Shown piece by piece: positions 1 through 8,846 of a stretch of 64,000 bases of DNA; position 1 is the first letter of the stretch, and every line of letters starts with the position of its first letter. The stretch lies in contig JAEYRH010000011.1 of the NCBI GenBank assembly GCA_023435705.1, forward strand, positions 1 to 64,000. Reading direction: 5' to 3'. The notes beneath the pieces were generated by a model. The model did not search any database and had not been told where the DNA came from. It worked only from the letters and a program-made list of their open reading frames with translations. A program made the position numbers and the translations under genes. The DNA is from Bacillota bacterium (GTDB lineage: Bacteria; Bacillota; Clostridia; Christensenellales; UMGS416).

Positions 1-259
1 CCGCTTCTTCGCTTCCCATCTCAAACACATTGAACGTCATGGTTTCCCATTTCATTTTGTGAACGATGGTGATGTCACAAGGATTTGCTGCCTCAGACAA
101 TGCCAAAAAGCCTTCACCATTTACAGAGAGTTCACAGTGTTCATAGGCAGTCTTGTCGTCATTTTTTATTTCAAATGTTATTTCTGCACCAAAAGCTTTG
201 CAATAGAGCTCTGCCGCTTCAAAACTGTTTTTCACATAAACCTGCGTGTAGTTTTTCAT
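1..259 (-). CDS. VOC-family (glyoxalase/PhnB-like) protein, cut by window edge
   Basis: The 86 visible residues begin MKNYTQVYVKNSFEAAELYC and continue with a KAFGAE segment and an ENHC-like strand (AYEHCELSVNG). This is the beta-alpha-beta-beta-beta layout of one half of a vicinal-oxygen-chelate domain as in PhnB/glyoxalase-like proteins. The start codon at 259 has a strong ribosome site (GGAGGGG) directly upstream. The C-terminal part lies outside the window, so metal ligands and substrate cannot be judged. Such proteins are often annotated only as glyoxalase/bleomycin-resistance-like; no specific role can be given. Family assignment is fairly sure, function unknown. Confidence 0.7.
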   Translation of the reverse strand, partial: MKNYTQVYVKNSFEAAELYCKAFGAEITFEIKNDDKTAYEHCELSVNGEGFLALSEAANPCDITIVHKMKWETMTFNVFEMGSEEA

Positions 260-395
260 AGACCCCTCCTGAGATATTGATAGTCAGTAGTCAAAATGGA
301 GTTAGCGTCCAGTTCTTTGTTGCAGAAGTTCTGAGTGTGCTCAAAATATGAGTAAGCGCATTGCGAAGAATATCATTGAACTATTATATCTTTTA

Positions 396-725
396 TTAAA
401 GTAATTCTAGCAATTTATTATGAATTTCCTGACCATACTGGCTTGGCATTATCTCAATATAACCTATTTTCCCTTCATATATCTCAACTAGAGCCTTACC
501 ACTTGAAATAATAAATCCCTCCACATTATACTCTTCTTCCTCGTTAGGAGGAGTCACCGTATAAAATGAGCCACAATTAATCTCCCCGCATTCGCACAAT
601 GAAACTATTTCAAGTTTATCAACCTGTTCATATAGCTCAATCCGTTTATAGTAAACAAACACTTGTCTAATTTCTTCTGCGAGGTCTGGGAAAACATCTT
701 TCAAAAGGAAATGGCGATTTTCCAT
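396..725 (-). CDS. small acidic hypothetical protein
   Basis: This 109-residue ORF starts MENRHFLLKDVFPDL and is acidic. Its middle holds a cysteine-rich stretch (SLCECGEINCGSFYT) that could bind a metal but matches no motif I can name. There is no signal peptide or membrane segment. The region is more AT-rich than the genes to its right. A possible upstream reading frame on the same strand (933 to 667) overlaps its start in another frame and is rich in Trp and Tyr; I could not support that one as a gene. Small acidic proteins of this kind are often immunity proteins or orphan hypotheticals, but nothing here proves it. I do not recognise the family. Confidence 0.5.
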   Translation of the reverse strand: MENRHFLLKDVFPDLAEEIRQVFVYYKRIELYEQVDKLEIVSLCECGEINCGSFYTVTPPNEEEEYNVEGFIISSGKALVEIYEGKIGYIEIMPSQYGQEIHNKLLELL

Positions 726-908
726 CTATTATTGTCTCCCACTTGTACCAAATGTATTGGCTCCAGTGTTTATAGTACAGATTATAGCCAAACCCCGTAG
801 TTATCCATTGATAGCTCCATACTTCAAAACCCATCCAACGACATGGCAATACAATTATATCACACAACCTCCATTCTACCATCACAACCCCGCCAAACAA
901 ACTGCGGC

Positions 909-937
909 GAATACCATTGCCTTGCCTGACCATACTA
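909..937 (+). promoter_or_regulatory. sigma-G-like promoter of the ger operon
   Basis: GAATA at 909-913 and CATACTA at 931-937 are separated by 17 bases. This closely matches the forespore sigma-G consensus (GMATA, about 17-18 bases, CATAMTA). The predicted transcript would start near 944, some 40 bases before the gerAA start. gerA-type operons are sigma-G controlled in Bacillus, so the match fits its neighbour. Confidence 0.6.
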
Positions 938-983
938 ACCTTGATTTCTCATCGCAACAGGGAAAAGGAAAGGGTTTGACGCA

Positions 984-2483
984 GTGCCTCAGGAGGAAAA
1001 CAAAGAGAAAACCATCCGGCTCAGCAAATCGCTGGAAGAAAATGTGCGGCTGATCAAGCACGCCTTTGATGACACGGAAACGCTGGTCACCAGGTATTTT
1101 GAAAACCGCCACAACCCCGGCATCCGCTGCTGCATCCTGTTTACCGACGGCATGGTCAGCAACGTGCTGATCAATCAGTATATCATGACCCCTGTGCTCG
1201 ATTTTGAAAACCAGGTGGCCACCTCCTGCGCGCTCCAGTTCCTGATGGACAAGGTGCTGGAGATCAACGAGGTGAAAAAGACCGCCGACTGGAAAGACAT
1301 CTCTGAGGGCATTGTGTATGGCGACACGGTGTTGCTTGTCCAGGGCTGCGACGAGGCGCTGGTGCTCAACACCAAGGGCTGGCCGCTGCGCAGCGTGGCT
1401 GAGCCCGACGGCGAGAAGGTGCTGGCAGGCCCCCGGGAGGGGTTCACCGAGGGCCTGCTCACCAACCTGGCGATGCTGCGGCGCAAGGTGAAGACCACGG
1501 ACCTGAATTTCAAGTTTCGGTCCTTTGGCAAGGAAACCAAGACCAAAGCCTGCGTGTGCTGGATCGGCCGGCTGGCCAAGCCGGAGGTGTTGGACGAATT
1601 GGAGCGCCGGCTGGACCGGTTTGACATGGATGGCGCGCTGGATACGAACTATCTGGCCGAATACATCAAGGACTCTCCCTACAGCGTGTTCAAGACCGTG
1701 GGCTTTACCGAGCGGCCAGACGTGGTGGCGGCCAAGCTGCTGGAAGGCCGTGTGGCCGTGTTTTTGGACGGCACGCCGATGGTGCTCACGGCGCCTTATC
1801 TTTTCATAGAGAACTTCCAGAGCAACGAGGATTATTACGTCAACTACTGGCAGGCGACAGTTTACAGGCTTTTGCGCATTGTGGCGTTTTTCCTGACCAC
1901 CGTCACACCTGCTTTTTATATCGCCGCTGTCACCACCCAGCAGGAGCTGCTGCCCACGCCGCTGGTGCTGAGCATTTCGGTGGCCCGCAGCGGAGTGCCC
2001 TTCCCAACGATCCTGGAAACAATCCTGATGCTGTTTATGTTTGACGTGCTGCGCGAAACGGGCATCCGTGTGTCCAGCAATGTGGGCCAGGCGCTGAGCA
2101 TCGTGGGCGCGCTCGTGGTGGGGCAGGCCGCCGTGGAGGCCAGGATCGCCAGCGCACCGGTGATCATCGTTGTGGCACTGTCAGGCATCACGAGCCTGAT
2201 CATCCCCAGGCTCACCTTTGCGCTCATCGCAATCCGCTCGGCGCTGCTGGCGTTGGCTTTTGTGCTGGGGCTGTTTGGCATTGTGACGGGTTTGATGGGC
2301 CTGTTGATCTATCTGGTGGGCCTGCGCAGCTTTGGCATGCCTTCCTTTCACAACCCTTCTTTCAAAATCCAGCGGCACATTGACACCATTGTGCGCGCAC
2401 CCTGGTGGATGATGGAAACAAGACCATCGGGCATGTCGCAGGATAAGAAGCGCCGGGGGGGAAAGGGAAGGGAGCAGCCATGA
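984..2483 (+). CDS. gerAA: spore germination receptor subunit A (GerA/GerKA family)
   Basis: This 499-residue protein is the A subunit of a nutrient germinant receptor in the spore inner membrane. It has a hydrophilic N-terminal domain (about 1-285) followed by a membrane domain. The membrane part carries family hallmarks: PFPTILETILMLFMFDVLRE, then GIRVSSNVGQALSIVGALVV, then GQAAVEARIASAP. It starts with GTG at 984 behind an AAAGGAAAGGG ribosome site. The 3' end overlaps the start of the C-subunit gene by 4 bases (ATGA), so translation is coupled. Gene order A-C-small-B and the sigma-G-like promoter at 909-937 support expression in the forespore. The length is normal for the family. The germinant it senses cannot be told from sequence. 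Confidence 0.95.
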   Translation: MPQEENKEKTIRLSKSLEENVRLIKHAFDDTETLVTRYFENRHNPGIRCCILFTDGMVSNVLINQYIMTPVLDFENQVATSCALQFLMDKVLEINEVKKTADWKDISEGIVYGDTVLLVQGCDEALVLNTKGWPLRSVAEPDGEKVLAGPREGFTEGLLTNLAMLRRKVKTTDLNFKFRSFGKETKTKACVCWIGRLAKPEVLDELERRLDRFDMDGALDTNYLAEYIKDSPYSVFKTVGFTERPDVVAAKLLEGRVAVFLDGTPMVLTAPYLFIENFQSNEDYYVNYWQATVYRLLRIVAFFLTTVTPAFYIAAVTTQQELLPTPLVLSISVARSGVPFPTILETILMLFMFDVLRETGIRVSSNVGQALSIVGALVVGQAAVEARIASAPVIIVVALSGITSLIIPRLTFALIAIRSALLALAFVLGLFGIVTGLMGLLIYLVGLRSFGMPSFHNPSFKIQRHIDTIVRAPWWMMETRPSGMSQDKKRRGGKGREQP

Positions 2484-3628
2484 AGCGACGGCTCTTGCTG
2501 GCTGCACTGCTCCTGCTCACACTCCCACTGCAAGGGTGCTGGAATTACCGTGAGATCGAGTCGCTGAGCATCGTAGCCGGTGTGGCAATCGACCAGGGGC
2601 AGGATGGCCACAAATACCACCTGACATTCGACATTGCCGACACATCGGCGGCCGGCAAAGACAAGCCTGTGAAAACCTCGCTGCTGGAGTGCGAGGGGGA
2701 CACAATTTTTGATGCGATCCGCACCGCCTCAAAGTCGTATGGCATGCGCCAGTTCTGGCAGAACTGCCAGGTGGTGGTGGTCAGCCGCGAGGTGGCCAGC
2801 GAGAGCATCCTGCCGATCATCGATTTCCTGTTTCGCGACGCCGAGCCGAGGCTCACGGTTGAGGTGTTCATTTCTGAGGAAGAAACGGCAAAGGCGATCC
2901 TGGAGACCAAGCCGGCATCGATGGCCATCAAGTCCTTCGAGCTGGACAAGATCTATGAGCAGAATGAGAAGCTCAAGCCGGTTGCCATTTACCAGAGACT
3001 TTATGAGATCCACAACACGCTGGCCTCCTCCGGGCGGCAGCTGGTCCTTCCGTCACTGCGCCATGTAAAGAACGGGGAGGGCATGGCCTGCGAGCTCAGC
3101 GGCATGTCGCTGTTTCGGAGAGACCGCTATGCCGGGTCGCTGTCGCAGGAGGACAGCGGCTATGCGATGTATGTGATGGACAGGGTGCAGGGCGGGATCT
3201 TCAATGTAAAAACCCCGGTGGGCAACGCCATCGCCGCGCTGGAGGTGTTTGGCAACAAGACCACGGTGATCCCGATGGTGGATGGCAGCGGCGCGCTCCG
3301 GTTTGTTGTGCACACGGAGACGGAGGTGGCGCTGGGCGCGCTGGAGGAGCGGACCGACGTGATGAGCAAGGAGCTGATGAACGGGTTTGAGGCCGCAGCG
3401 GAGCTGCAGCTGAAAACCGAGATTGAGCGGGTGATTGCCCTGGTGCAGAAGACCGGGCTGGACATCTTCGGGTTTGGAGAGGCGCTGCACCGGAGCGACC
3501 CCGGCGCGTGGTACCAGGTGCAGGACAATTGGGAGGAAGTTTTCAAAACACTGCCGGTGGAAGTGTCGTGCAGGATCAATTTCCGAAACAGCGGCATGAG
3601 CGACAGACCGGCAAAGGTGGGCGGCTGA
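2480..3628 (+). CDS. gerAC: spore germination receptor lipoprotein subunit C (GerAC family)
   Basis: This 382-residue protein has a lipoprotein signal peptide ending in LPLQGC, so Cys20 is probably diacylated and anchors it on the outer face of the spore inner membrane. The mature start WNYREIESLSIVAGVAID is typical of GerC subunits (CWxxREI.. followed by AxGxAID). The rest is a three-domain extracytoplasmic protein without further membrane segments. The start overlaps the gerAA stop (ATGA) and the end is two bases from the next small gene. It is required together with subunits A and B for a working receptor in Bacillus. The length is usual. Confidence 0.93.
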   Translation: MKRRLLLAALLLLTLPLQGCWNYREIESLSIVAGVAIDQGQDGHKYHLTFDIADTSAAGKDKPVKTSLLECEGDTIFDAIRTASKSYGMRQFWQNCQVVVVSREVASESILPIIDFLFRDAEPRLTVEVFISEEETAKAILETKPASMAIKSFELDKIYEQNEKLKPVAIYQRLYEIHNTLASSGRQLVLPSLRHVKNGEGMACELSGMSLFRRDRYAGSLSQEDSGYAMYVMDRVQGGIFNVKTPVGNAIAALEVFGNKTTVIPMVDGSGALRFVVHTETEVALGALEERTDVMSKELMNGFEAAAELQLKTEIERVIALVQKTGLDIFGFGEALHRSDPGAWYQVQDNWEEVFKTLPVEVSCRINFRNSGMSDRPAKVGG

Positions 3629-3630
3629 TT

Positions 3631-3861
3631 ATGATGTTGCTTTTGGTGGGGGCCACATACGCGGCATATCTGGCCTTTGATTTTATCAAAGTGGCCCGGT
3701 CCAAACGCCATTGGCAGATCTGGCCTTGGCTTGTTATTTTTGCTTTGGCAGCTGTTTTGCAGGTTTTGAATGAGCTGCATGTCGCTGTGCCAAGCCCGAC
3801 AACGCCGATCACCAACCTCATCTCCGGGTTGTTCGGGTTTGGGAAAGGGGAAACAGGCTGA
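3631..3861 (+). CDS. small two-TM protein of the germination operon (possible D subunit)
   Basis: The 76-residue product starts MMLLLVGATYAAYLAFDFIK and has two predicted membrane segments (about 1-18 and 30-50, the second around WPWLVIFALAAVLQVL). A short C-terminal tail ends LFGFGKGETG. The start at 3631 follows the gerAC stop by two bases, and its stop overlaps the gerAB start (TGATG). Small two-TM 'D' proteins encoded within or beside gerA-type operons are known in Bacillus species and modulate receptor function, so this is the most natural interpretation. I infer it from position, size and topology, not from a sequence motif. Confidence 0.75.
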   Translation: MMLLLVGATYAAYLAFDFIKVARSKRHWQIWPWLVIFALAAVLQVLNELHVAVPSPTTPITNLISGLFGFGKGETG

Positions 3862-4967
3862 TGGGTAAGGAACAAATCTCACTAAGGCATGGCGCATCAA
3901 TGGTGGCGCTGTTTGTCATCGGCAGCTCCCTTGTGCTGGGCACCAGCGACAGCTCTCAGCAGGATGCCTGGATTTCCATATTGATTGCGCTCGCGGCCAT
4001 GTTGCCGATCATCTACATCTATGCACGGCTCCTGTCCAGATATCCCGGCATGCATGTGTTTGATGTTTGCATCGCCGTGTTTGGCAAGATCATCGGCAGG
4101 GTGGTTATTGTGCTGCTGGTATGGTATGCGCTGCTTCTGGGGGCGCTGGTGCTGCGTAATTTCTCTGAATTCATCCACATCACCGCGTTTAACCAGATGC
4201 CGCAGACGGTGTCGCTGCTGGTGTTCGCCGTTCTGATCATCTGGGCGTCACGCAGCGGGGTGGAGACACTGGGCCGCTATTCCTCCGTGGCGCTGCCTGT
4301 GCTGATTGTTGTGGTGGGGCTCACGGTGCTGCTGCTGATCAAGGATATGAAACTCACCAACCTGCAGCCCGTGGGGGAGTATTTGTCGCTGGTGCCGCAG
4401 GATGCCTTCAACAACTTTTCCTTCCCGTTGGCCGAAACGGTGATGTTTTTGGCGGTGTTCAACACATTGAAGACCGGCGACAAGCCGGGCAAGGCATGGC
4501 TGTATGGCGTGCTGGTGGGCGGCGCCACGCTGCTGTTCGGCATGTTTTTCCGCAACGTGCTGGTGCTGGGGTTCCCGGCGGTGAGGGATTTGACATTTCC
4601 CAGCTATGGTGCCACCAGCGTGATCATTGCCGGCGGTTTCCTTTCCCGAATTGAGGCCGTTGTGGGCGCCAACATCCTGATGGCAGGGCTGGTGAAAGTG
4701 AGCATCTGCCTGATGGCGGCGTCCAAGGGAGTTGCCACTCTCGTCGGCGAGTCTGATTACCGGCCCTATGTGGTGCCTTTGGCGTTCTTGATGGTGGCGC
4801 TTGCGAGCATTGTTTATAAGAATACAATGGAGATGTTTGCTTTCTTGCCGGTGTATGGGTATTTTGCGTTTCCATTCCAGGTGGCGCTCCCTGTGCTGCT
4901 GGCCATCGGGGCGGAGGTGCGAATGGCCCTGCAGCGGCGCACTGCGAAAAAGAAACAGCCGGTCTGA
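3861..4967 (+). CDS. gerAB: spore germination receptor permease-like subunit B (GerAB family)
   Basis: This 368-residue multi-pass protein belongs to the spore permease branch of the amino acid/polyamine/organocation superfamily. It has about ten membrane segments, and the N-terminus ISLRHGASMVALFVIGSSLV is typical (Q(I)S..Q...L.....LG). The B subunit is thought to hold the germinant-binding pocket and the ion or water path in the membrane. It is the last gene of the gerAA-gerAC-small-gerAB operon and overlaps the preceding stop. It ends with a basic tail (RRTAKKKQPV). About 320 bases without a gene follow before the first cheW. Confidence 0.94.
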   Translation: MGKEQISLRHGASMVALFVIGSSLVLGTSDSSQQDAWISILIALAAMLPIIYIYARLLSRYPGMHVFDVCIAVFGKIIGRVVIVLLVWYALLLGALVLRNFSEFIHITAFNQMPQTVSLLVFAVLIIWASRSGVETLGRYSSVALPVLIVVVGLTVLLLIKDMKLTNLQPVGEYLSLVPQDAFNNFSFPLAETVMFLAVFNTLKTGDKPGKAWLYGVLVGGATLLFGMFFRNVLVLGFPAVRDLTFPSYGATSVIIAGGFLSRIEAVVGANILMAGLVKVSICLMAASKGVATLVGESDYRPYVVPLAFLMVALASIVYKNTMEMFAFLPVYGYFAFPFQVALPVLLAIGAEVRMALQRRTAKKKQPV

Positions 4968-5293
4968 GCCGAGCGGTTTCTTTTTTGCACGCTTGGTTGC
5001 GATTTGGTATGAAAATATTGCGATTGGAATAGGGCATCTCCAAATGATAATGATAGGTGTTGATGCTAGGACGCCAGTTATGTTCATAATGATGCATCAA
5101 TAACCGGGTATAAGCCAATATTTGATTATTATCGGCATATAATACGCACATAAAAATATTAATCTGTTGCTCTATAGACATAGACCGACAATATATTCTC
5201 ATTTTTGCCATTTTTTTTACGATGTTTGATGATCTAATCAATGGGCATCTTTGTATTGTTGCAATAACTAAATTATCAGAGAGGGTGATGATC
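4968..5293 (+). other. AT-rich gap between ger operon and first cheW
   Basis: About 326 bases, markedly richer in A and T than the flanking genes. A short T-run (4979-4986) after the gerAB stop could help termination. Nothing else could be assigned firmly. The conserved block seen before the other two cheW genes (8286-8346 and 11594-11655) is not evident here, so this first pair may have different control. Confidence 0.4.
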
Positions 5294-5761
5294 TTGGAGC
5301 AGAAGACCATGCTGGAGGAAGACACCCAGCAGGGCCGGTATCTAACCTTTTGCCTGGGGCAGGAATCCTATGGCATCGAGATCCGATGTGTGAAGGAGAT
5401 CGTAGGAATGCAACCAGTCACGCCAATGCCGGAGGCGGCCCGCTTCGTGAAAGGCATTATCAATTTGCGAGGCGTGATCATCCCGGTGATTGACATGCGC
5501 TTGAAGTTCGGACTGCCTAAAAAGAGCTATGACGAACGCACCTGCATCGTTGTGATCGAGGTGGATGGCGCTGCAGCCGGCCTTATTGTGGATTCGGTGG
5601 CCGAGGTGCTGGCCATCGGTGAGGAAAACATTGTGCCTCCGCCAGCTCACACAGGCATGGCCAACCGGTTTGTGAAGGGCATTGGCAAGGTGGGCGATGA
5701 AGTGAAGCTCCTGCTGGATAGCAGCTCCCTGTTTGACCAAAACGAAACAATAGTGATGTAG
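5294..5761 (+). CDS. cheW: chemotaxis coupling protein CheW, copy 1
   Basis: CheW links chemoreceptors to the CheA kinase. The 155-residue product shows CheW signatures: YLTFCLGQESYGIEI, VKEIVGM, VKGIINLRGVIIPVIDMR, and LIVDSVAEVLAI. I start it at the TTG at 5294, about 8 bases after GAGAGGG. An ATG at 5288 and one at 5309 in the same frame are alternatives. The two other CheW copies in the window begin at nearly the same place (MEALLEEDTQ, MEVMLEEDTQ). It is 13 bases upstream of a chemoreceptor gene. It is the most diverged of the three copies (for example QQGRYLTFC instead of QRGKYLTFA). Confidence 0.93.
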   Translation: MEQKTMLEEDTQQGRYLTFCLGQESYGIEIRCVKEIVGMQPVTPMPEAARFVKGIINLRGVIIPVIDMRLKFGLPKKSYDERTCIVVIEVDGAAAGLIVDSVAEVLAIGEENIVPPPAHTGMANRFVKGIGKVGDEVKLLLDSSSLFDQNETIVM

Positions 5762-5774
5762 GAAGGATTTCACC

Positions 5775-8117
5775 ATGATGTTGCTTCGCAATATGAAAAT
5801 CGGTATCCGCTTGATTGTCAGTTTCCTGATTGTGGCTGTTTTAACCGCTGTGGTGGGCATCATCGGCATTCAAACCCTTGGAGAAAATCAGAAAAACAGC
5901 GAGGTATTGTTTCAGGATTACGGCATGTCGCAGGGGCAGATCGGTAATGTGGCCATCAATTTTCAAACGACCCGTGCCTACACCCGCGATATGATCCTGG
6001 ATCGTGATCCGGCCAAAACCGTTGAATATGAAAGCAAGATTAAAGAGATCTCCATACAGAACAACGAACTTCTTGAGCAGTTTAAGGCTACGATCCACAC
6101 AAAGGAAACAATGGATCAGTATGACATGCTTGTCTCACATTTGGATGCCTATCGGCATGTACGCGATCAAATCATTCAGCTTGCAAAAGAGAGCAAATAT
6201 GACGAAGCGCTGGCAATGCTCCGCTCCGAGGCAGTGAAGCCGACGAATGACGCTGATGCCGCGATCCAGACCATGTTCCAAATAAAAGCAAAGAATGGCA
6301 AGACAAGGGCTGATGCAATGGCTGCGACCGCAGCCAACACGGTCATGATACTTTATGGCATTGTGGCTGGCGCAGTTCTGCTGGCATTCGGCCTTGGGCT
6401 GCTTGTTGCCTCCTCCATCAGCAAACCCCTCAGCAAGCTGGTCACTGTGGCCAACCGGCTGGCGGTGGGCGACACCGATGTTGCCATCGACATCCGCAGC
6501 AAGGATGAGGTCGGCCTGCTGGCCAAGGCCTTTGACAGCGTGATTGCCGCGATCCGGCGATTGAACAATGACGCAGTGGTGCTGGTGAACGCAGCCGTGG
6601 AGGGCCGGCTTGCCACCAGGGCGGACGCTTCTGCCCACTCCGGCGATTACCGCACGATTGTGGAGGGCGTAAACCACACGCTGGACGCCGTGATCGGCCC
6701 GCTGAACGTGGCGGCAGACTATGTGGCCCGGATCTCCAGGGGCGACATCCCTGAAAAGATCACCGGCCAATACAACGGCGATTTCAACGTGATCAAGGAC
6801 AACCTGAACACCTGCGTGGACGCGGTGAACCTGTTGGTGCAGGACGCCAACATGCTGGCCTCCGCCGCGGTGGAAGGCCGCCTCAGCACCCGCGCCGATG
6901 CCTCCCGGCACCAAGGGGACTTCCGTAAAATAGTTGACGGAGTCAACCGCACGCTGGACGCCGCGATTGACCCGGTGAACGAGGCAGCGGCCGTGCTTAA
7001 GGAGATGTCACAGGGGAACCTTTCCGTTAACATGCTTGGCGACTACAAGGGCGACCACGCCGCCATCAAGCACGCGCTGAACGACACGATCAACACCGTG
7101 CGCGGCTACATCGGCGAAATCGCCACGGTGCTTGCCGAGGTTTCCGAGGGCAACCTGGAAACCGGTATCAGCGAGGATTATCGCGGTGACTTTGTGCAAA
7201 TCAAGGACTCGATCAACAATATCGTGGACTCACTGAACTCCGTGATGGGTGATATCAACGCGGCTGCGGAGCAGGTGGCCGCAGGCACGCAGCAAGTGTC
7301 TGCCGGCAGCCAGGCGCTTAGCCAGGGCGCCACCGAGCAGGCCAGCGCCATTGAGGAGCTCACCGTCTCGCTGGGCGACATTGCCGAGCAGACCAGGCAA
7401 AACGCCGTGAACGCCAATCAGGCAAACGGCCTTTCTCTTTCGGCCAAAGACAGCGCCGTGGGCGGCGACGGGCAGATGAAGGAGATGCAGACCGCGATGG
7501 CCGGCATCAACGAGGCCTCCGCCAGCATCTCCAGGATCATCAAGGTGATTGACGAGATTGCCTTCCAGACCAACCTGCTTGCGCTGAACGCAGCGGTGGA
7601 GGCGGCCCGCGCCGGGCAGCACGGAAAGGGCTTCGCCGTGGTGGCAGAGGAGGTGCGCAGCCTCGCCCAGCGGAGTGCTGCGGCCGCCAAGGAAACCACC
7701 GTGATGATCGAGGAATCGGTGCGCAAGGTCAAGCAGGGCACTGTGATGGCAGACAACACCGCCAAAGCGCTGAAGAGCATCGTGGGCGAGGTGGAGAAGG
7801 CCACCGATCTGGTGGGCGGCATTGCCAAGGCCAGCAGCGACCAGGCCACCGCCGTGGCCCAGGTGAACAAGGGCATCGAGCAGGTGAGCCAGGTGGTGCA
7901 GACCAACTCTGCCACCGCCGAGGAAAGCGCCGCGGCCAGCGAGGAGCTCTCCAGCCAGGCGGTGCTTTTGAAGGAAATGGTGGGCCGCTTCCGCCTGAAG
8001 GACCAGGCCGCAGCTCTCAGGAAGCCCGCTGCCCGCGCTGTGGCGCCGCAGCGCGAGGGCAAATCCCAAGCCAGGCCCCTGATCGCGCTCAATGACCGGG
8101 AGTTTGGCAAGTACTGA
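5775..8117 (+). CDS. methyl-accepting chemotaxis protein, copy 1 (poly-HAMP)
   Basis: A 780-residue chemoreceptor. TM1 is about 13-33, an extracytoplasmic four-helix sensor is about 34-188, TM2 about 190-213, and HAMP about 214-268. A long stretch of HAMP-like repeats follows to about 500, recognisable by repeated (V)EGRL(A/S)TRADAS and (G)D(Y/F)..IV(E/D)GVN(H/R)TLDA blocks. The signalling hairpin tip is near 593-630 (EIAFQTNLLALNAAVEAA, then GKGFAVVAEEVR). The C-terminus ends ALNDREFGKY, as in the two other receptors here. It lies just behind cheW copy 1 and is closed by the terminator at 8178-8210. The multiple HAMP repeats suggest a long signal relay or a cytoplasmic input. The ligand is unknown. 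Confidence 0.93.
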   Translation: MMLLRNMKIGIRLIVSFLIVAVLTAVVGIIGIQTLGENQKNSEVLFQDYGMSQGQIGNVAINFQTTRAYTRDMILDRDPAKTVEYESKIKEISIQNNELLEQFKATIHTKETMDQYDMLVSHLDAYRHVRDQIIQLAKESKYDEALAMLRSEAVKPTNDADAAIQTMFQIKAKNGKTRADAMAATAANTVMILYGIVAGAVLLAFGLGLLVASSISKPLSKLVTVANRLAVGDTDVAIDIRSKDEVGLLAKAFDSVIAAIRRLNNDAVVLVNAAVEGRLATRADASAHSGDYRTIVEGVNHTLDAVIGPLNVAADYVARISRGDIPEKITGQYNGDFNVIKDNLNTCVDAVNLLVQDANMLASAAVEGRLSTRADASRHQGDFRKIVDGVNRTLDAAIDPVNEAAAVLKEMSQGNLSVNMLGDYKGDHAAIKHALNDTINTVRGYIGEIATVLAEVSEGNLETGISEDYRGDFVQIKDSINNIVDSLNSVMGDINAAAEQVAAGTQQVSAGSQALSQGATEQASAIEELTVSLGDIAEQTRQNAVNANQANGLSLSAKDSAVGGDGQMKEMQTAMAGINEASASISRIIKVIDEIAFQTNLLALNAAVEAARAGQHGKGFAVVAEEVRSLAQRSAAAAKETTVMIEESVRKVKQGTVMADNTAKALKSIVGEVEKATDLVGGIAKASSDQATAVAQVNKGIEQVSQVVQTNSATAEESAAASEELSSQAVLLKEMVGRFRLKDQAAALRKPAARAVAPQREGKSQARPLIALNDREFGKY

Positions 8118-8177
8118 TCTTCGTCATCGGCGGCAATGCACCCACTGTCATGCCGCTGACCATATTGGCTGACAATT

Positions 8178-8210
8178 GGCCCTTCCCGAACCCATCGGGA
8201 GGGGCCTTTT
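8178..8210 (+). terminator. rho-independent terminator after receptor 1
   Basis: A 12-bp stem (GGCCCTTCCCGA with TCGGGAGGGGCC, one G.T pair) around loop ACCCA is followed by TTTT. It closes the first cheW-receptor pair. Confidence 0.85.
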
Positions 8211-8259
8211 GCAGCCTGTTCCTTGGTTATTCATCGGCATATTTGGAACAAATCCATGG

Positions 8260-8346
8260 AAAATCTGAATATATAGTGCAGATTTTGTCGAATAATGTTT
8301 CCTCTTGTAAAATCAGGGCATATAGCGTCTGAGTAATATTTGGAGG
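8260..8346 (+). promoter_or_regulatory. upstream control block of cheW copy 2
   Basis: It holds a perfect inverted repeat AAAATCTG/CAGATTTT (8260-8267, 8279-8286). After that come TGTCGAATA (8286-8294), GGGCATATA near 8316-8324, and TGAGTAATAT directly before the GGAGG ribosome site. The last three elements recur in the same order and similar spacing before cheW copy 3 (11594-11655), which suggests a shared promoter. CATATA could be a -10 box. Confidence 0.45.
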
Positions 8347-8355
8347 CGATGCTAG

Positions 8356-8832
8356 ATGGAGGCTCTGCTGGAGGAAGACACCCAGCGCGGCAAATACCTG
8401 ACGTTTGCCCTGGGCCAGGAGTCCTATGGTCTGGAGATCAGCTATGTCAAGGAAATTGTGGGCATGCAGCCCATCACCAAATTGCCTGAGGCGTCCCCGT
8501 TTGTGAAGGGCATCATCAACCTGCGCGGCAGGATCATCCCTGTCATCGACATGAACCTGAAGTTCGGCAGGGAGGCCAATGCTTACACCGACCGCACATG
8601 CATCATCGTGGTGGATATCCAGGGGCTCTCCGTGGGCCTTATTGTGGACCAGGTGGCGGAGGTGCTTGCGATCGGGGAAGAAAACATTGTGCCGCCCCCG
8701 AATGCCATGACCGGTGCCTACAACCGCTATGTGAAGGGCATTGGCAAGGCAGGCAACGATGTGAAGTTGTTGCTGGACTGCGATAGGCTCTTCATCGACA
8801 GCGAGCTGTCAGCCCTGAGTAATAATCAATAA
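8356..8832 (+). CDS. cheW: chemotaxis coupling protein CheW, copy 2
   Basis: This 158-residue CheW starts with ATG at 8356, 10 bases after GGAGG. It is nearly identical to copy 3 over most of its length: EEDTQRGKYLTFALGQESYG, then VKEIVGMQPIT.LPEASPFV, then INLRGRIIPVIDMNLKFGRE. The pair is most likely a recent duplication. Differences gather in the C-terminal 20 residues (FIDSELSALSNNQ here). It would dock the downstream receptor (14 bases away) to a CheA encoded elsewhere. The high similarity between copies 2 and 3 at DNA level makes recombination between them possible. Confidence 0.95.
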   Translation: MEALLEEDTQRGKYLTFALGQESYGLEISYVKEIVGMQPITKLPEASPFVKGIINLRGRIIPVIDMNLKFGREANAYTDRTCIIVVDIQGLSVGLIVDQVAEVLAIGEENIVPPPNAMTGAYNRYVKGIGKAGNDVKLLLDCDRLFIDSELSALSNNQ

Positions 8833-8846
8833 GAAAGGAGACCCAT

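Noticed and set aside
667..933. An 88-codon minus-strand ORF rich in Trp and Tyr overlapping the start of the 396-725 gene.
   Set aside because: No ribosome site or family pattern, and it ends in an Arg-rich stretch that looks like a shadow frame.
5100..5222. Sigma-28 (motility) promoter before the first cheW from the CCGACAAT at 5191-5198.
   Set aside because: The TAAA element does not stand at the required 15-base distance.
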